Assembly (NCBI GenBank): GCA_947652605.1
Contig: OX393578.1
Span: 3,224,001 to 3,288,000 of the forward strand
DNA length: 64,000 nucleotides
Reading direction: 5' to 3'
From: Elmis aenea
Taxonomy: Eukaryota; Arthropoda; Insecta; Coleoptera; Elmidae
Every line of letters begins with the position of its first letter. Within the stretch, counting starts at the first letter, position 1. Made by a program: the position numbers and the translations under genes. The notes under the pieces were generated by a model that was given only the letters and a program-made list of their open reading frames with translations, did no database searches and was not told where the DNA came from. This document shows positions 12,338 through 26,308 of the stretch, in pieces.

Positions 12338-14463
12338 TACCCTTGATTAAATGTTGTTAAAAATTGTTAAGGTCGAAGTCGAAGTGAAATGTTGTAATTT
12401 TATTGTTTAATTTATGTGATTTATGGCCGATTTGGGTGTACTGCATTATTAAGGAACGGTTTTGGTAAATAAAGTTTCGTTTTTTCAAAATGCAGCTCAT
12501 TAATTTTAGAACGGAAACTTAGGATTCTAAACGCGACGCAGCGGAGTCGAACGGTATAGATCGAAGCCGAAATCCATTAAGAGCCATCCCGCAGTGTCTC
12601 GGTGGTCATTTTAGCGTGTTTACGAGCCTGAAGAGGGCGATTACTGTCTGCTCTCCGCGGAAATGGCCGCCACATACGTGCTTCACTTGCCCGTGACGTT
12701 GAGCCGTTCCACTCACTTGGATCTGCACTGGCTATTGTTACTGCCCTGAGAGCGACCATTGTACGACTTCCTTACTTCTTTGATGGCGAGGAAAATCACT
12801 AATTTATGCCCCCATATATCAGGAATGAAATAGCGGCTCCGTGGTGGAAATGCAACGGCCGAGCTGCGAACAGTTCGTCAAGAGGAAAGTCTTTGAACGA
12901 TCGAATGAACGTAGCTGTGGCGGTTCTTGTTCCCTCGAGTTTTTCGTTTTTCACGAGTCCATGTCATCATCATTTTTCATAGCTCCATACCATTACCGCT
13001 CGGGGACATTGTCTTGCGCGCGTGTGGGGTTCACCTGGGTTAATGCTGCACCAAGCTCGGTGATAAATTGTCGTCGAGCAGGGGGAGCCGTTATCAACTG
13101 CGAACGGCGGAATTGCCTTCGACGTTACGTTGCGTCTCTTTGCTTGAGGTCGCGAATTACTTAATTTCGAGTACCTGCGCCTTACGAGTCAAATATCGAT
13201 GCGAATGCACTCGCGGTAGTCTCCTCTCATCTCTTGTCGCAATTTACGAGTGAGTTTCATTGTCGGCGGAAGCTGCCGCCGGCGAATAGCTCTCCTAGGA
13301 GTAATATCGGGGCATCTAATAGCTCACCAAATAGCCTCCCAAACACCTTTTTAATGAACTATCGTAGGAGGAAATGAAAATAGGGACTGCAGGGGCAATA
13401 ACGACCAGACAGACTCACGGGATCGCCGTCCACATGGCATGTATATCATGCATCAACTCAATCCCGATTGCACGGCGCGGTTATGAAAACGATTTGTTCT
13501 GATTACAACCCTTTGACGTGGGGTGGGAGCGCTACAGCGTCCCAGAGGCGACATTAAGGTGTCTGTAAATGGACAGTAATTATAATCTGGCAGCACAGCG
13601 GAGTGAATACGCCGGCATCGCAATTAGCTAAATGCTTACTTAAGATATACCTACCTACTCCCTAACGGTTCATTCTCTCAAGGCAGTTCTAATTACCACA
13701 GTGCAACTTTCCTTCGCTACTTTACACAAAAATTCTGCTCTAATGATACCGAACACTCAAAACACAAAGGCGTTCGCCTTATTATTTATTCACACTCAAC
13801 GCGCAAACAACATTACAACCCAACTGATTTTTGTCACTTTTATTAACTCTAATGACAACTTTTATTAAAGATTTCATTTCTATGAAAAATTATTGCAGCA
13901 ATTAACAAAAACTTATAATTTAAGATAAATCTACATCGTAGAGACGTGAATTTTTGAAGCAAGGCTTTATAATTATCTTTATAAAGATTGTAGTTAAGGG
14001 CTGAAAGTTTAGATAACGCTCTTCAGGATAACATAACTCACCAATAAATCAAAAAGTGTTTATTATTTGAAATTCATACCAATCTTCACATGTTAGAAAC
14101 ACAAACTACTCAGGCTGTAATGATGCAATGGATATATGTAATTTAGAAAAACGCAATGAGATAATGCAGCTGATGTAGCTAAACCAAATAAATTGTGAAA
14201 ATCTTGTTTGATATACAAACGAAAAGGTGTTTAAAATATGAAAGATTCACTTTAATTGGGTTATAATCAGTGATTGTTATAAATTGATTGAAATTTTTTA
14301 ATTTTCACTTTCAATATTACGGAAAATTTCCTTTACCTGTCAAATTTGCGTTTTCAACGAATCACTAATGTAAAATCTTCTAGAGATTACAAATGGGAGC
14401 ATTATTACACGGTAATAATTTTACATTCCCATGTCAGATGTTGATCCTCCTGTCAAATTGCGT

Positions 14464-14604
14464 TTTCGACCAATAACAAACTCAGGTTTCCTAGAAACGA
14501 CCAATAAACATAATCATACACCAATAATATCCTTTTCGCAATTAACAGATTTTCATGCGTTCATTGGTCGTTCTTATGAAATCTGAGTTTGTGATTGGTC
14601 GAAA
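14464..14604. mobile_element. 141-bp hairpin MITE
   Basis: The 42-bp arms 14464-14505 and 14563-14604 are inverted copies with a few mismatches. Both carry CGACCAAT at each end of the arm, with AACAAACTCAG (CACAAACTCAG in the other arm) between. Each arm itself therefore has CGACCAAT at both ends. CCTGTCAAATT.GCGTTTTC occurs both here (about 14450) and at about 14337-14357, so part of the element is repeated just upstream. Confidence 0.65.
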
Positions 14605-17600
14605 ATATAAATTTGGAGAGGGAATTAAATATTTTGGTCTTGATAATTTTTTGACGAATTTCGGCGACCAGTAGCGTTACTTTAATATGGGTTTAACCAC
14701 ACCCCTAACGCACCACTGACAGTACTTGTAAAATTTGACATAACATACATTTAATTTGACAAGTAGGCTGGTGAAGTAAATTTTCTGAAAAAATTTAATT
14801 CGTGCATTGCAAATAATCTATAATTTTTGACAAATCTTCACTAATGCAAGTTGAATCAGAAGAAATATTTTTTATCGAAATGCAAGGCAAGTTTTAAGGC
14901 TCTTCATCAGTTATAGTCTTATTTAAATAAGAAGGAAACTGTTGTTGCATCCTTTACAAAAAGATGTGATTTTTTGGTAAAATTTCTGTTGCAAAAATAT
15001 TTAAATTGTTATGTGGAAAGGGAAGTCGGTGTAGTTTGGTATTATACGTGTATAGTTGGCGTTGGAATGTGACGGGATGATTTTGTTGTATCCGACTTTG
15101 CAGTAGTATTTTGCGGAATATTCTTAACAGGCTCCGGCGAGGTCTCTGAGGAAATCATTGGAAACGCAAGTTCAAAGTATATTTGATTTTGATTTAATGC
15201 ACCCATAGTACGGTACATGATGAACATTCGCCCCGTCATGGTGGTTTGCTGGCGTTTTCTCATTTGAAGATCGCGCCACCTGAGCGTTTGGGAAATTGGC
15301 GCGTGTACCTGGAAATTGAAAAGAACGTCGAATGCAGCGGCGGAGTCCGGAGCCGCGAACCGGAGCGGCGTCAATACATCACTAGTTCAGGGATTACAGC
15401 TCTTCCATCCAGTATGATACGTTCTTTATACGGCGTCCGCATTTCCAGGCCAGCCGGTTCGAAGTGGGAAAAGCGTCATAAATAACGCTCAACCTGGCGT
15501 GTTGCGCTCTCTGTCGCACCCAGCGCTCTTCTGCTCCCTAGCGAAATATGTGAAAAAAGTGAGAAGCGGGTGGGCAGGCAATAAATAAACAGCCAGACGT
15601 GAGGGTAACAGGAAAACTAAAAATATCGCGACGAAGAGCAGGGAAATGACACGAAGTGGAATTGGCATCGGCCCCTCTATATTTCTAAATGCACTTTTCA
15701 TTAAGTAGTCCATCATGTATGGAGCTCCTGACATTTGCACTCTTTGCACCGTCGAGTGTTCGTTAGTTATCTCAGTTAGTGGATCGCATGCCGCACGAGA
15801 AGCGAAAAGCTCGATTGGTACAAACCGCAACCACAGTAGGTAATAGTTCGTTGTCACACGGTTGACATTGCCCGTAATATTTATACGGATTGGAGCACGC
15901 GAACACGTCATCGCGGACCTCCGCCAGGTACATATTCCCCGTTTGCTAATTATCGACGTCCGATTACCTCTGATCGATATTTCCCAAACACCGTTCAGCG
16001 CTTGACCATCAGGATATGCCAGACTATTTTACTCTGTTACTCTGCCAATTTTAACACCAAAATGACACTGAATTAAAACGATATGTGTAGGTCCACTTAA
16101 AAATGTTGTTATTGTGTCTGAAGACAAGTTAAATACAACACAGTTGTCATAATAAAAATTATACCAAAATTAATAATATTCAAAATTTTTCTAGACCCAA
16201 AATTCTGTAATGAACAACTAATTTTAAAAAGAAAAAATTTTCAGTGCTAATATTACAAGGGCATTGATAATTGTCGATAATTTTTGGTAAATATGCCCGA
16301 ATGCAAGTTGAGTTGAAAAAAAGACGAGTGCACGGATGTAAAAATCGTCCTAAATAATTCCACTTGACTTTGGCTGATAGGATTTTTGGACTACGTTTTG
16401 TCTTCTATGGTAACCACAAGGAATTATCAAAAAATGTTCACCTCTCGTGATATTACCATTGACTACAAGCCTTACGTTGTTCTTTTCGAGGCGACAAGCC
16501 CCAAGTAAGGAAGCACACAATACCCTCATTGTTCCAACCGCTATAACATTGATACAATTGAACAGCTTGGCGTACACCACGTGGTGTATTATATCTTACA
16601 GCGGGGAAAACATGCGAAACCTGTCAGAACGCGGATCGACACAAAGGATAACAGCGTATTCAATACAAAACTGCACCCTTACACTCGTTATTATTACGAG
16701 GTATCAGTGTTTACTTGAGTATACAAACTCTCTTGCGGTTCACCTGTACTCCACCTGCCACGTATCGATTACACCTATCGATTTTTCTCACCACTCTAAT
16801 TATACACCGATCGTATGTCCGCGTGTTTATTTATTCGTTTGATAATGGCAATTTGAGCGGAAAATACAAGTCGATATCACGATCTAGATGCGTTTTAACG
16901 AGCCGGTACCGGATGCCTTGAATAAAGTTGCGTTGTTATCGAACTTTCGCACCATTATTGATTGATAAACGGTATAGCGAGCGCTGTATACTTAAAGAGA
17001 ACGAAAGGAAAATGTGGTTGCTGGTTACCAATTCAATATATCAAGTGGGCGCTGACAGTAAAACGTACCTTCATCATTTCTTAATTAACCACAAAACAGG
17101 AAATGTAACCACAATAAATTTCGTTACGTATATTATCTTTGGCGAAGTTCAAACAAGCTTTTACAAATAATCACGACATTAAAACGTTATTTTAGTTATT
17201 CTGGTAATAACACGAGGAGTCAGCATTTGAACTTCACGAAGAATCCTTTATTTTCCATGAATAGAACGGAAATATAATCATTGTTTTGATTCTTTTTGGT
17301 AATACAGTAAGCGTAGCTTATCACTTATAATTAGCCGCGTTATAATATAGAATCAGTTTTGGAAGATCCATCTCTTTAAAACACATATTAAAATTTTATT
17401 CGGTAAAAAAAATTAAATTTTTAACATCCTTTCGCATAAAAGGATTCAATTTTTAATACTTTTGCTTTACTTCATAGTAAACTGACTACCAGTCACCAGT
17501 GGAACCAATATTGTTAAACGTAACATGAAGAGTTTTAATTAAAAATTGTTCGCTATGTTCGTATGTCGAATAAGGTCCAACAAACCATTTTAAATTTCAT

Positions 17601-17617
17601 TTAAATGTAATTAACGA

Positions 17618-18126
17618 TAAACGAAGATGACCAAGCTAATGAGAATAGGACAACAAACAATTGAAGACGGGTTAGTGGTAGGGAAATTTGAGGAAGTAAA
17701 TGAATTTGTGTACTTAGGAACACTACTCACAAACAGAATGGAAGAAGAAAAATACATAAATATGAGAATACTGAGAGCCAACAAAAATGCAGGAGCTTTA
17801 AATAACCTAATAAGAGAAGAACAGAGGAGCACCAAACTACGTTTGTATAAAACAGTACTAAGACCTACAGCGATCTATGGGTGTGAGACCTGGGTACTGA
17901 ACAAAAATGCCAAGGAAGCCCTAAGAAGATGGGCAAGAAAGTTATAGGAGAACAGTGGGAGGGAAGGGAACAGACGAGGGATATATAAGAAGAACGAACA
18001 AGGAGGTATATACGATTTTCAAAGAAGCGACCATAGACAAAGTAATAGATGCCAGAAGAATACAATGGCTAGGACATATTGAGAGAAGGGAGGACGTCTT
18101 TTCATTGGCAAATAAATTACTAAAAT
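17618..18126 (+). pseudogene. non-LTR retrotransposon ORF2 fragment, C-terminal part of the RT region
   Basis: Frame one (17618-17947) contains VNEFVYLGTLLTNR, then LRLYKTVLRPTAIYGCETW, which are landmark motifs after the RT catalytic core of insect non-LTR elements. A frameshift near 17945-17990 is followed by RRTNKEVYTIFKEATIDK and ARRIQWLGHIERRED in another frame, ending in LANKLLK and a stop near 18124. The endonuclease and catalytic RT motifs are absent, so this is a 5'-truncated dead copy in the hth intron. It is sense relative to hth. Confidence 0.85.
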
Positions 18127-21036
18127 AATAATTTTGAGGAGTCAGGACGTCAGGAGTATACTTGGAAACATTTTAACTTTATCTATTGTGTAAATTAAAA
18201 TGGCAAATGTGTATCATTTTGAAATAATGTACGTAAATTGAAAACTTAGGGTAACTGAAGTTGTTTTTGCTTGGAAAACTAGACAAATACGTCAGCCATG
18301 AAGTCTATTTCCGTTCAATGGACAGAATCACCCTTTATTAGAATTAAATTCGTGTTATATGTGATCACAATAAGCGGCGCTTTTTGTATTTTTAATCTAG
18401 CTTGGCTTTGGGTTCAATTTATTTGCCAAATTTGTTTGGGAACGTATGTTTTGACCTTTGTTGTGTATTTGTAAGATAGTGTTTGACAAGAAGATTATGT
18501 ATATGAAGGCAATGAGTGTGTTTAAATCGTGTGAGATAATTATATTCTTAAGACGGGTTAGATGTCTTCGAACGTACAGAAAAAAACACATTACCGGGTA
18601 TTGTTCGCATTTATCTTGCAGAGAGGCGGTTCGTAATAATAGAAGTCTTTGTGGAAGTGTGTTAAAGAATCCAAAAACTTTGCAAATAATGCTCGTACGC
18701 GCTTGTGTAGGAGAAGCGAGCTAGGATCCGGTAATTGCATTTTCCATCGGAGTGTAGCAGTCTACGCTATGCAGATCACATTTTAATGCAATTCCATCCA
18801 TTATTCTGGCAGGCCATTAACACCCGCCCTGATGCAATTTGGATTGTATGGAGCGGTGTAGATTCGGAAAGCTATCCGCTTTATTTGGCTAACAAAGGCA
18901 GCAATCCGGCGCGCTGATGACATTACGGCCGACACCGAAGAGGCTGAAGAGGCTAATGCAAGCTAGCGGCGCGCTAACCTGTCTAGTTATCCCGGCCAAG
19001 CGGTTGATTTGTAACCGGGCCCATGCGGAGCATAACACACAACCTGCTTTTTAATCCTTTTGTACACTATAGCCATTATATTGTGTGTTTTTATAGCGAC
19101 GCTGGGCGGGAGAATTGAGCACGTCTCCCGCGGATGGGGATAAAGACCAGATAGATGCTCGCTGTGTGATAACCGCTGGGACATTGTTATATGCGCGCAT
19201 CATTCTACCAGACCACCAAAATTCCTAACGAGTCACAGAACGTGCATGTGTGTGTATATGTAAACTCTAAATGATTGTCTAAAATTTTCGTCTTATACAA
19301 CTAAAAGGATTGCGGCTAGCCTAGCAGTTCCTTCAGGCGATGGAACGTTAGGAATGCAGTCCGATATACAAACTTTCCCACAGAATACAGCCTTCAATCT
19401 TAACACAATAGAACCATATACATATATACGTACATACATAATTGTTACAAACATATACCGTGTGCCTAAAAAAACGACCGACTTGTTGGTAAAGCTGTTT
19501 TTGTTGCGAAGGGTACACAGAATATATTTGTACTTATTGTATATTCAGCTAATCTCTTACTCCATTTTACTTTAAAAGATATACCTTATGTTTCTTAAGC
19601 AGTAAACATAATGAACGTTTTGGAAGAAAAAACCCAGATTAATAATGCCACAGTAAAAGTTATATATTTTTAACGCGTTGTTTAAAAAATATGATTTAGT
19701 AATGAAAAAAAATGGCTGCTTCTTTGAAAAGATCTGTGAATAAACAATTTTGGAAACAGTGGTAATTTTAGTGTCATTATTACAAATTATCATACATTTT
19801 TTTAACTAAATTATGATGGGTATTCCTCCAAAAACTACCAAATATGATTTAAAAATATACTCAAAAACTTTAAAATACATTTTAAGTAGCTTTGCGCCAT
19901 ATTTTTTCAAAAGCGAAATAGTTATGTTAAAAAAAACAATCCTTAACATGTCAATCACTGTATTTGCATGAAAATAGTTTGTTTATCAGTTAATACAATT
20001 TATTAAGTCTTGTTTTGTGTTTATGAAAAGCTTTTTCGGCAATGTTTGAAATGTCTATGTCAATTATATCTAAGTCTTGAATCTGGTGTAGATTTTCTAC
20101 GAAAGAATTCTTCATAGATAATAGGATAAGTGGTTTTTAACTTAATTTATTCGTTTTCTGTATAACATTTATTATTTATGTTTGTTTGATGCCAATAATA
20201 GTAACGAAAATATTTGATTCGACTATTTATATCACTCAAACTCTGTCAACCCAAAAATTGTTATATTTCTTTTACAAGTCTGTAACACGATACATAAAAG
20301 GAATACCACTACCTTTGCAACATTAAAATAACAATAAACAGAGATGTTATCTATTTTACGACAACGAATCATTTCTCTGAATGTATCAACCGGTAATAAA
20401 AACGACTCTGATATTTATGTCCATTAATAATTGATACTTTAGGTAAAGAACATGTCTTTATAAATCGCATTACCTCATTACGTCAAAACCAAGGGTGTCA
20501 GTAGAATCTGTAGTATATTATAAACCTGTTGACCTTTAAATGGAAACAGCCAATATCCTTCTTACAATATAAAGGAATTTCTCTCAATAATAAAAATAAA
20601 TGTTCCAGGTCGATTATCATTGCAAAACCGTTGTGTGATATCTTTATTTCGCAAGATAACATAACTTGCCGGTTTAATTTATGGATTTCCTGAATAGGAA
20701 CGGTCAGTTTTGTCATTTTTATCATTAAAAAACACTTAAACTAGGTATAAAAAACGTTTGAACGGTGTTAGAAATGCAATTAAATTCGAAATCGGTTCTA
20801 AATATTGCAAGAAAGCCACAGAGTAATAATTTCTGAAAAATTGACAGATTGTTCCTGAATTATCGTTCAGTTTTTTTATGCTTTTAAGCGAACGTAAATT
20901 ATTTTCGAAAGTTTAGAAAACACTAACATCTCAATCTTGTTTGATGGGTGTTTAGATTGTTTAAATGTATCATTGTAAATGTAATAGAAATGAGTTTGTT
21001 TAGTTCAATATATTTTGATTATAACGCTTGAAAAAT

Positions 21037-21085
21037 CCTGCAGGAACAAATTTTTGCAGGAATTGCAGGAATGTTCCTGCAAAGT
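21037..21085. repeat. cluster of CCTGCAGG / TTGCAGGAA words
   Basis: The sequence AATCCTGCAGGAACA, then TTTTTGCAGGAATTGCAGGA and ATGTTCCTGC, reuses the unit of the tandem repeat at 7176-7255. This suggests a dispersed short repeat rather than chance. Confidence 0.5.
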
Positions 21086-21589
21086 TGTAAATCTGACTCA
21101 AGATGTTGTTTTTAATGTAAAATTGATGGAATTTGGACTGCTTTGTATTAAAAGAGACAGATGAAACACCTTTTGAAATAGCTGATCTGTAACGTTTGAG
21201 TTGTTATTTATTTATTTTTAGCTTTAATTAAATATTGTGACTATTCGAAATGGTAATTATAATATCTTGAGCGAGATATTGCTCGCAGCAATGAATAAGT
21301 TGGCTTATTTATATAGATCCTGCTTGTAACATGAACAAGTATCGTGGGTAGAATGGAGTGAGCGCATAATATCGACTTATTTCTTATGGTAATGGTCGTC
21401 GCATTTTTAATATTGATACACAATATGCTTGAGGTTGTCCTTGGAGTTCGTTAATGTACACATTACAATAACTAGCGATCGTACATGAAGATGTGACAGT
21501 GCAGAATACATAATGTATGTTATACATGCGGAATCGGTTTCGAGTTCCATCAAACAAAGCATTCGATCATGAAATAGCTTCAGTAGTGT

Positions 21590-24540
21590 AAGCGAATTGT
21601 TTTGTTTGCAATTTGGCTCCCGCCCCGTGTGTCCCCGATTCTGTTTTTCCGCAACCCCCGGGATCCCGAGCCGGCGGCGCGCAGATAAGAGAATTGCACT
21701 GTCAAGCCAGAATGATATATTTGACCAACATTTCCATACAACCTCGCGCGAGGATTTCCAATGAAGCGCGCAAAGGCTGAACGTGCGTAATCTCTCCAAT
21801 TCAAATTAACACGCGCCCGGCTGCTGGGGCCGGGTGCGACCGGGGGGAGGCGGTTGAGGAGCGAATGTGGCTCAAGTTATCCCGATACGATCTGCACACA
21901 CCTGACGCCTGCCCGATACGCTACAACCCTAATGTATTGCCATCTCAGCGCCGCGTAATTTTGTTTATGTACTACGAGGGTGCATAGAGGAAAACCACCA
22001 GCAAACTCTCCATTCCAATAATTTGCAACGTGAACGTACTAAATTCATATCGGAAGATTCAATGGAAATAAAATTCGTATCTCTTTTGAAAGGCCCGGAA
22101 CGTTTCTCAAGTTCTACCCCATCGACACACACTCCGTCATGCGTTTATTTCCACGGAGAAACGACCTCGACATCATTACATCGCTTAATACCCTCGGCAA
22201 CTCCATCTGCACAGACCATTGCGTTCGCGAGCCGCGTCCCTCAATCGCTGATTCATGCACGCATCACTCACGACCTGACGGCAAACAAAACACGAACAAT
22301 GATGATGACGAATGGAGGGGGAGGAGGCTTGCGCTATGCCGCCTGAGATCACTCGCCGGAAACGGATGTGAAATGACTCGTGAATTCGAGCGAACATCTC
22401 TGCAGCATTACGGACCGTACAATTGCACCAAAATATTTTCGGCGCTTTTTCTAGTATGGGAAATAAAGTACAACTCCCGAATTATCGTTCGTTCGTTTTT
22501 GGTACCTAGGACATCTTAATTTAAAAAACATAAACTTCTCGGTCGATAACTGCGCACCGAGGATCATCCATCAAAAGGGCTGACAGGCTAGCGTGGCGTT
22601 CTCGTGATGGGAGTATTGTGAATGGTCAGTAAGCGAAACTTTTCTCGATAACAATTCTGAAATTTGTAATCCCGGCGTCCGACGTCGTTAACGAATACGC
22701 GCGAATTACGGCGCACCCTGGTTTATTATCGAGCATGTGGATCCCAATTAAGAGGCAGCAGCTGTGAAAATTAATGGAGCACAGCTTTTAAGATGTAATT
22801 GGGCACATTCATAACTCCGCCGCGACCAACTGACGGCGCGCGTGCACTGTACTATAAAACAATGACACCCAACTGCCGCAGTTTACCTCACTGGGTGTTT
22901 TCAGTATCGGGTACTTACATTACTGTGTTGCTAATCGCTTATTCTTCGTGCAAAATTTCAGCCCCCACGTTGTTTGTACGATCCATCATTTGTAAGAAAG
23001 GGGTGAGCGTGCAACACATTTCCTCGTTCTCCCTAATCCGGAAACGATAATTGCGAACAGAAATGGAAATAACAGTCGTTTATGTGTAATTTTGGGGAGT
23101 GAAGGGTGAGAAGTTGTTGTACTGCTGCTAATGCTATTACAACCGCTGGACTCCGTTTGTCCATTCCGCTCGACCGTCATTTAGAGAATATAATCCCGTC
23201 CGTGCCGTAAGTGTAAATGTCGATGGGAAGACGAGTAGCGACGAAAGTTCTGTAACAACTGTTTACACTGCATAGGCGTGGGGTTCGGCAAATTACAGCT
23301 TCGATCATTAGCTAGGATTACTTCGTAATAATGGGACGCGGGATGAAGAATGGGAACGGCATTCCGTGAAACCTTACACCGCTGCGAAAGCTGAAAGGGT
23401 TGACGGGAACAATACGCGCGCTCCCTAATTCTGTTTGGCACTTAACAGCACAATCAATATGTTCCAGATATCGACAAGGGGCCTCCTAGCGGCATATTAA
23501 ACACGAATCGACGTACTGAGCCGCTAATTGCCCGGTTTGTCGCTACCTCACGTCTAGCGGATATGGGATCGCTCCTGCTGATGCGGTGCTTTGCTATTCT
23601 GTGCGTGAAGGAGCAGACCAACAACAATTTCCCGAAATCTGAAGAAATTGGCCGTGGGGTCCCGCTAACTGCACAATATTGGCTGCTTGACGACGATTTC
23701 TATGCGCGTCGCGCTGCGTTCTAAATAAAGGGAGCAATCTTTACCGTTGGTCAGCATGACGCACTATGATTTGTTCGATACGTGTTTCCTGATGGAAATG
23801 GGGTCGGGAGCCTCCCGCCGAACGCCACTTTCCAATATTCGCGAACGTAATTATGTTGTCGCTAAATCCCGAGCCGCAGTAGCAGATGTCGCAAAGAGCG
23901 GGTCAGCAGCGCGGACTCCATCATCGCCTGTCGGGTCAGGCGTCAGCTTGTGACCCCACATTCGCTCATTTATGTGCCGGGAGATATTAAACCGGGAATT
24001 TATTACCCCCCGTACTGACGCTATTTCGAGTACCGCTCAGAAGGTTCGTCGAGACGCCGGAGCGCTTATTTTTATGGAGCCGTTACGGATTCAATTTGCA
24101 ATTACTCTTTGTTTATACTCGCCCCACATGTGTTTACAGTCGGCTGGCATTCAGTGATTACTTCCGGTGCCGTACATGACGCTAACCCAAAACAAATCGC
24201 GGCCACTAGTTTGTTGTCTATGGGCACTCGATGGCCGGTGCCGGCGCACCGTGCGCGGCTCTTCTTTAATCCAGATTTGCAAGGCGTACATAACTTGTCG
24301 CCCGCTGCCTGCTGTGATTAATGTTCGCGCAGCAAATTGTGTAGAAAAACATATCGCAGCGCCCCGACCCGCCGTAATCTACCCTTCGCTCGAACGTTTG
24401 TCAAAGCAATTTAAACATCGCATTCAAATTTGTTTATCGCCAGTTTTGGCCACGTTTAAATTCACACTGAAAATACACAATTTATTACTACGAACAAAAA
24501 TTTGCGAATTTTTCCCCTGTGTTACAATCGAGTAATCCAC
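21590..24540. promoter_or_regulatory. 3-kb GC-richer block in the hth intron, candidate regulatory cluster
   Basis: Base composition changes sharply at both edges, from AT-rich runs to mixed, low-repeat sequence with many CG dinucleotides. Several open frames of 60-130 codons occur on both strands, but none has a recognised domain or plausible exon structure. That is what long GC-richer noncoding sequence looks like. By analogy with hth in other insects I infer enhancer content; no specific binding site is claimed. Confidence 0.4.
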
Positions 24541-25631
24541 TAGTTCAAGTTAAAAAGCACGCATATTAATTATTTATAATAAATCAAACAAATTGCTCGC
24601 ATATTGTAGACGATTTCATTGCAAATTAAAAAAGTTGAATTAAAAATTACTTATTTTTCTTAAAGAATCTGTCGTAGACTGCTAGACCAGTTCATAGCAA
24701 TCAAAAAAGTTTTACAGTAATTACATAGCACAAATATGTGTTTAAAAAGAACTCATTTTATGTTTTTAGATTTTCACTACTTGTGTTGCATAGTTACATA
24801 ATTTATTTCCACAACTCATTTCGTTGCAAAGTTGTTTCGTTACTGAAGCAAAAGCATAATAAAATATAGCAAAATATCACTTTAATTTAAATATATTATG
24901 CGAAGAATTTCCACAAATTCCAAGCAGTTACAAGTGTGCATAAATATATAATGTTGTTTTGTGAAAAAAAAAACGCTGCTTAAAGAACATGATCAACGCA
25001 GGAGACTTTTACTGATAAAGAGACATGAGTCTCGAAACTAGTTTGTAGAAATACAGGAAGATATTTTTTCAACAAATGAGACAATTGATTTTTCAACTAC
25101 ATTATTTGTAAAATAAAGCACTGAAATAATCTGAACAACTATCACATATAATTAACAGGAATCCGATAAAGACAAGTGTCTTCAAACTAGTAGATTTTTT
25201 GCAAAAATAGTTCTTTATTTGTTCTGAATATCCAAAAAGGCGTAGAACATGTCACAATAATGATAATACACATATATACGCATATATATAACACAAAATT
25301 ATATTTACTTTAAGGAGTTTTTAAAGTAAGCGTCATTAAAGTATTCACTCTCCATAGTAAGCTTTAGAAATTGGAACATTTCTTGATCTTTTATTCAAGT
25401 CGGGGGGATAGATTTTCTATACTCTCAGGTGATGTGTTAAATTTGTTCACAAAACGAAATTTTTATTATTACGATATCAATGATAAAGTTACTGGTAACA
25501 AATTTAATTAAATATTTTTTGTACTATTTAAGCTCGTTCTTCAAAACGGGCGTTTAAAAAATGCTTGAAACATTTGAGAGTTTCATTAACGCAATGTAAA
25601 TAAGTTAAATTAAAAGAGAGTTATCTGTTTT

Positions 25632-25809
25632 GATGAAGAATCTCTTGTAGAAATCCTAGATCAGTTTCAGAACTTTCGTCTATTCGTCATAAGCAAACAT
25701 TGTTATCAAAATATTATGAAATAAATAAGATCACACAAACAACAACATTCCTGCTGAGGAATAGACGAGTCCTAAACGTGTTCTAGCATTTCTGCTGGAG
25801 ATTCTTCAT
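25632..25809. mobile_element. foldback repeat of the GAAGAATCTC...TAGAAATNCTAGA family
   Basis: The left arm 25632-25679 (GATGAAGAATCTCTTGTAGA, then AATCCTAGATCAGTTT) and the right arm 25764-25809 (GACGAGTCCTAAACGTGTTC, then TAGCATTTCTGCTGGAGATT) are inverted copies with mismatches. Related sequence occurs at 5585-5640, 6915-6970, 24660-24700, 24995-25080, 45180-45240 and twice at 62.5-62.8 kb, so this is a multi-copy family. Confidence 0.6.
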
Positions 25810-26249
25810 TAAAAAAGATATGTGATTTTAATTAAACTTATTCATATCAAACTTTAAAATTAGAAACATTTTAGAATCTGTGAAATACCTAATTTATATA
25901 AAGAAATATGTCAATTGTTGGCTAATATTTAAATTCCAAAGCAAATTTGTGAAGCGTTTAATCGTTATTGATATATTTCTGTACGGCTCGTCGAATAATA
26001 TAAAAAAAATCATGCGCGACAGTTATCATTCGACAATCGTAAATTTTTATCTGTGTGGTTTACACATAGCAAATGCAACAGTCGTAGTTTATTCACGAAT
26101 TGTACATTTAGCAGCAGATATAGAAAAAACGCGGGCAATCGGTCGGCAGGAAATCTAATCATTTCCACTTTCCAAGTGCATTAGTGAACTCGATGCTGTG
26201 ATGGCTGCTGACAACGAACAACCCTACTCACAATATGCTTTTGTTTCAG

Positions 26250-26308
26250 GTTTATCAATGCGCGGCGGAGGATAGTCCAGCCAATGATCGACCAGTCGAA
26301 TAGAGCAG
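26250..26308 (+). CDS. hth: homothorax, 59-bp homeodomain exon (partial gene)
   Basis: The first base completes the Trp of VNNW. Then follows FINARRRIVQPMIDQSNRA, the end of recognition helix 3 with the Asn and Arg residues that contact DNA in the TALE homeodomain. The acceptor is TTTTGTTTCAG and the donor GCAG|GTTTGT, with one base (G) left over that joins GA of the next exon as Gly. GTTTGT is weaker than a consensus donor, and an alternative site could exist. The 59-bp length and phase match the homologous MEIS exon as I recall it. No mutations are visible. Confidence 0.96.

Larger units (their letters stand above)
9996..26249 (+). other. hth: hth intron, 16,254 bp, between the two short homeodomain exons
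   Basis: The borders are GTAAGT at 9996 and a TTTTGTTTCAG acceptor ending at 26249. Both flanking exons join in frame (TG|G, Trp). No other exon of known family is recognised. Besides the transposons listed separately, the intron has GC-richer, low-repeat blocks at about 9996-10720, 12530-13660, 15020-16030, 16360-16930, 18720-19200, 21590-24540 and 26160-26249. AT-rich repeat-poor sequence fills 10720-11480, 13660-14460, 19200-21590 and 24540-25630. Large introns with conserved regulatory sequence are typical of hth. Confidence 0.85.

Noticed and set aside
16447..16921. 131-codon open frame in the large hth intron
   Set aside because: Ser/Thr-rich chance frame without homology, start context or splice signals.
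21407..24535. Open frames up to 130 codons in the GC-richer intronic block
   Set aside because: No recognised motif; overlapping frames on both strands; no good splice sites in phase with hth.
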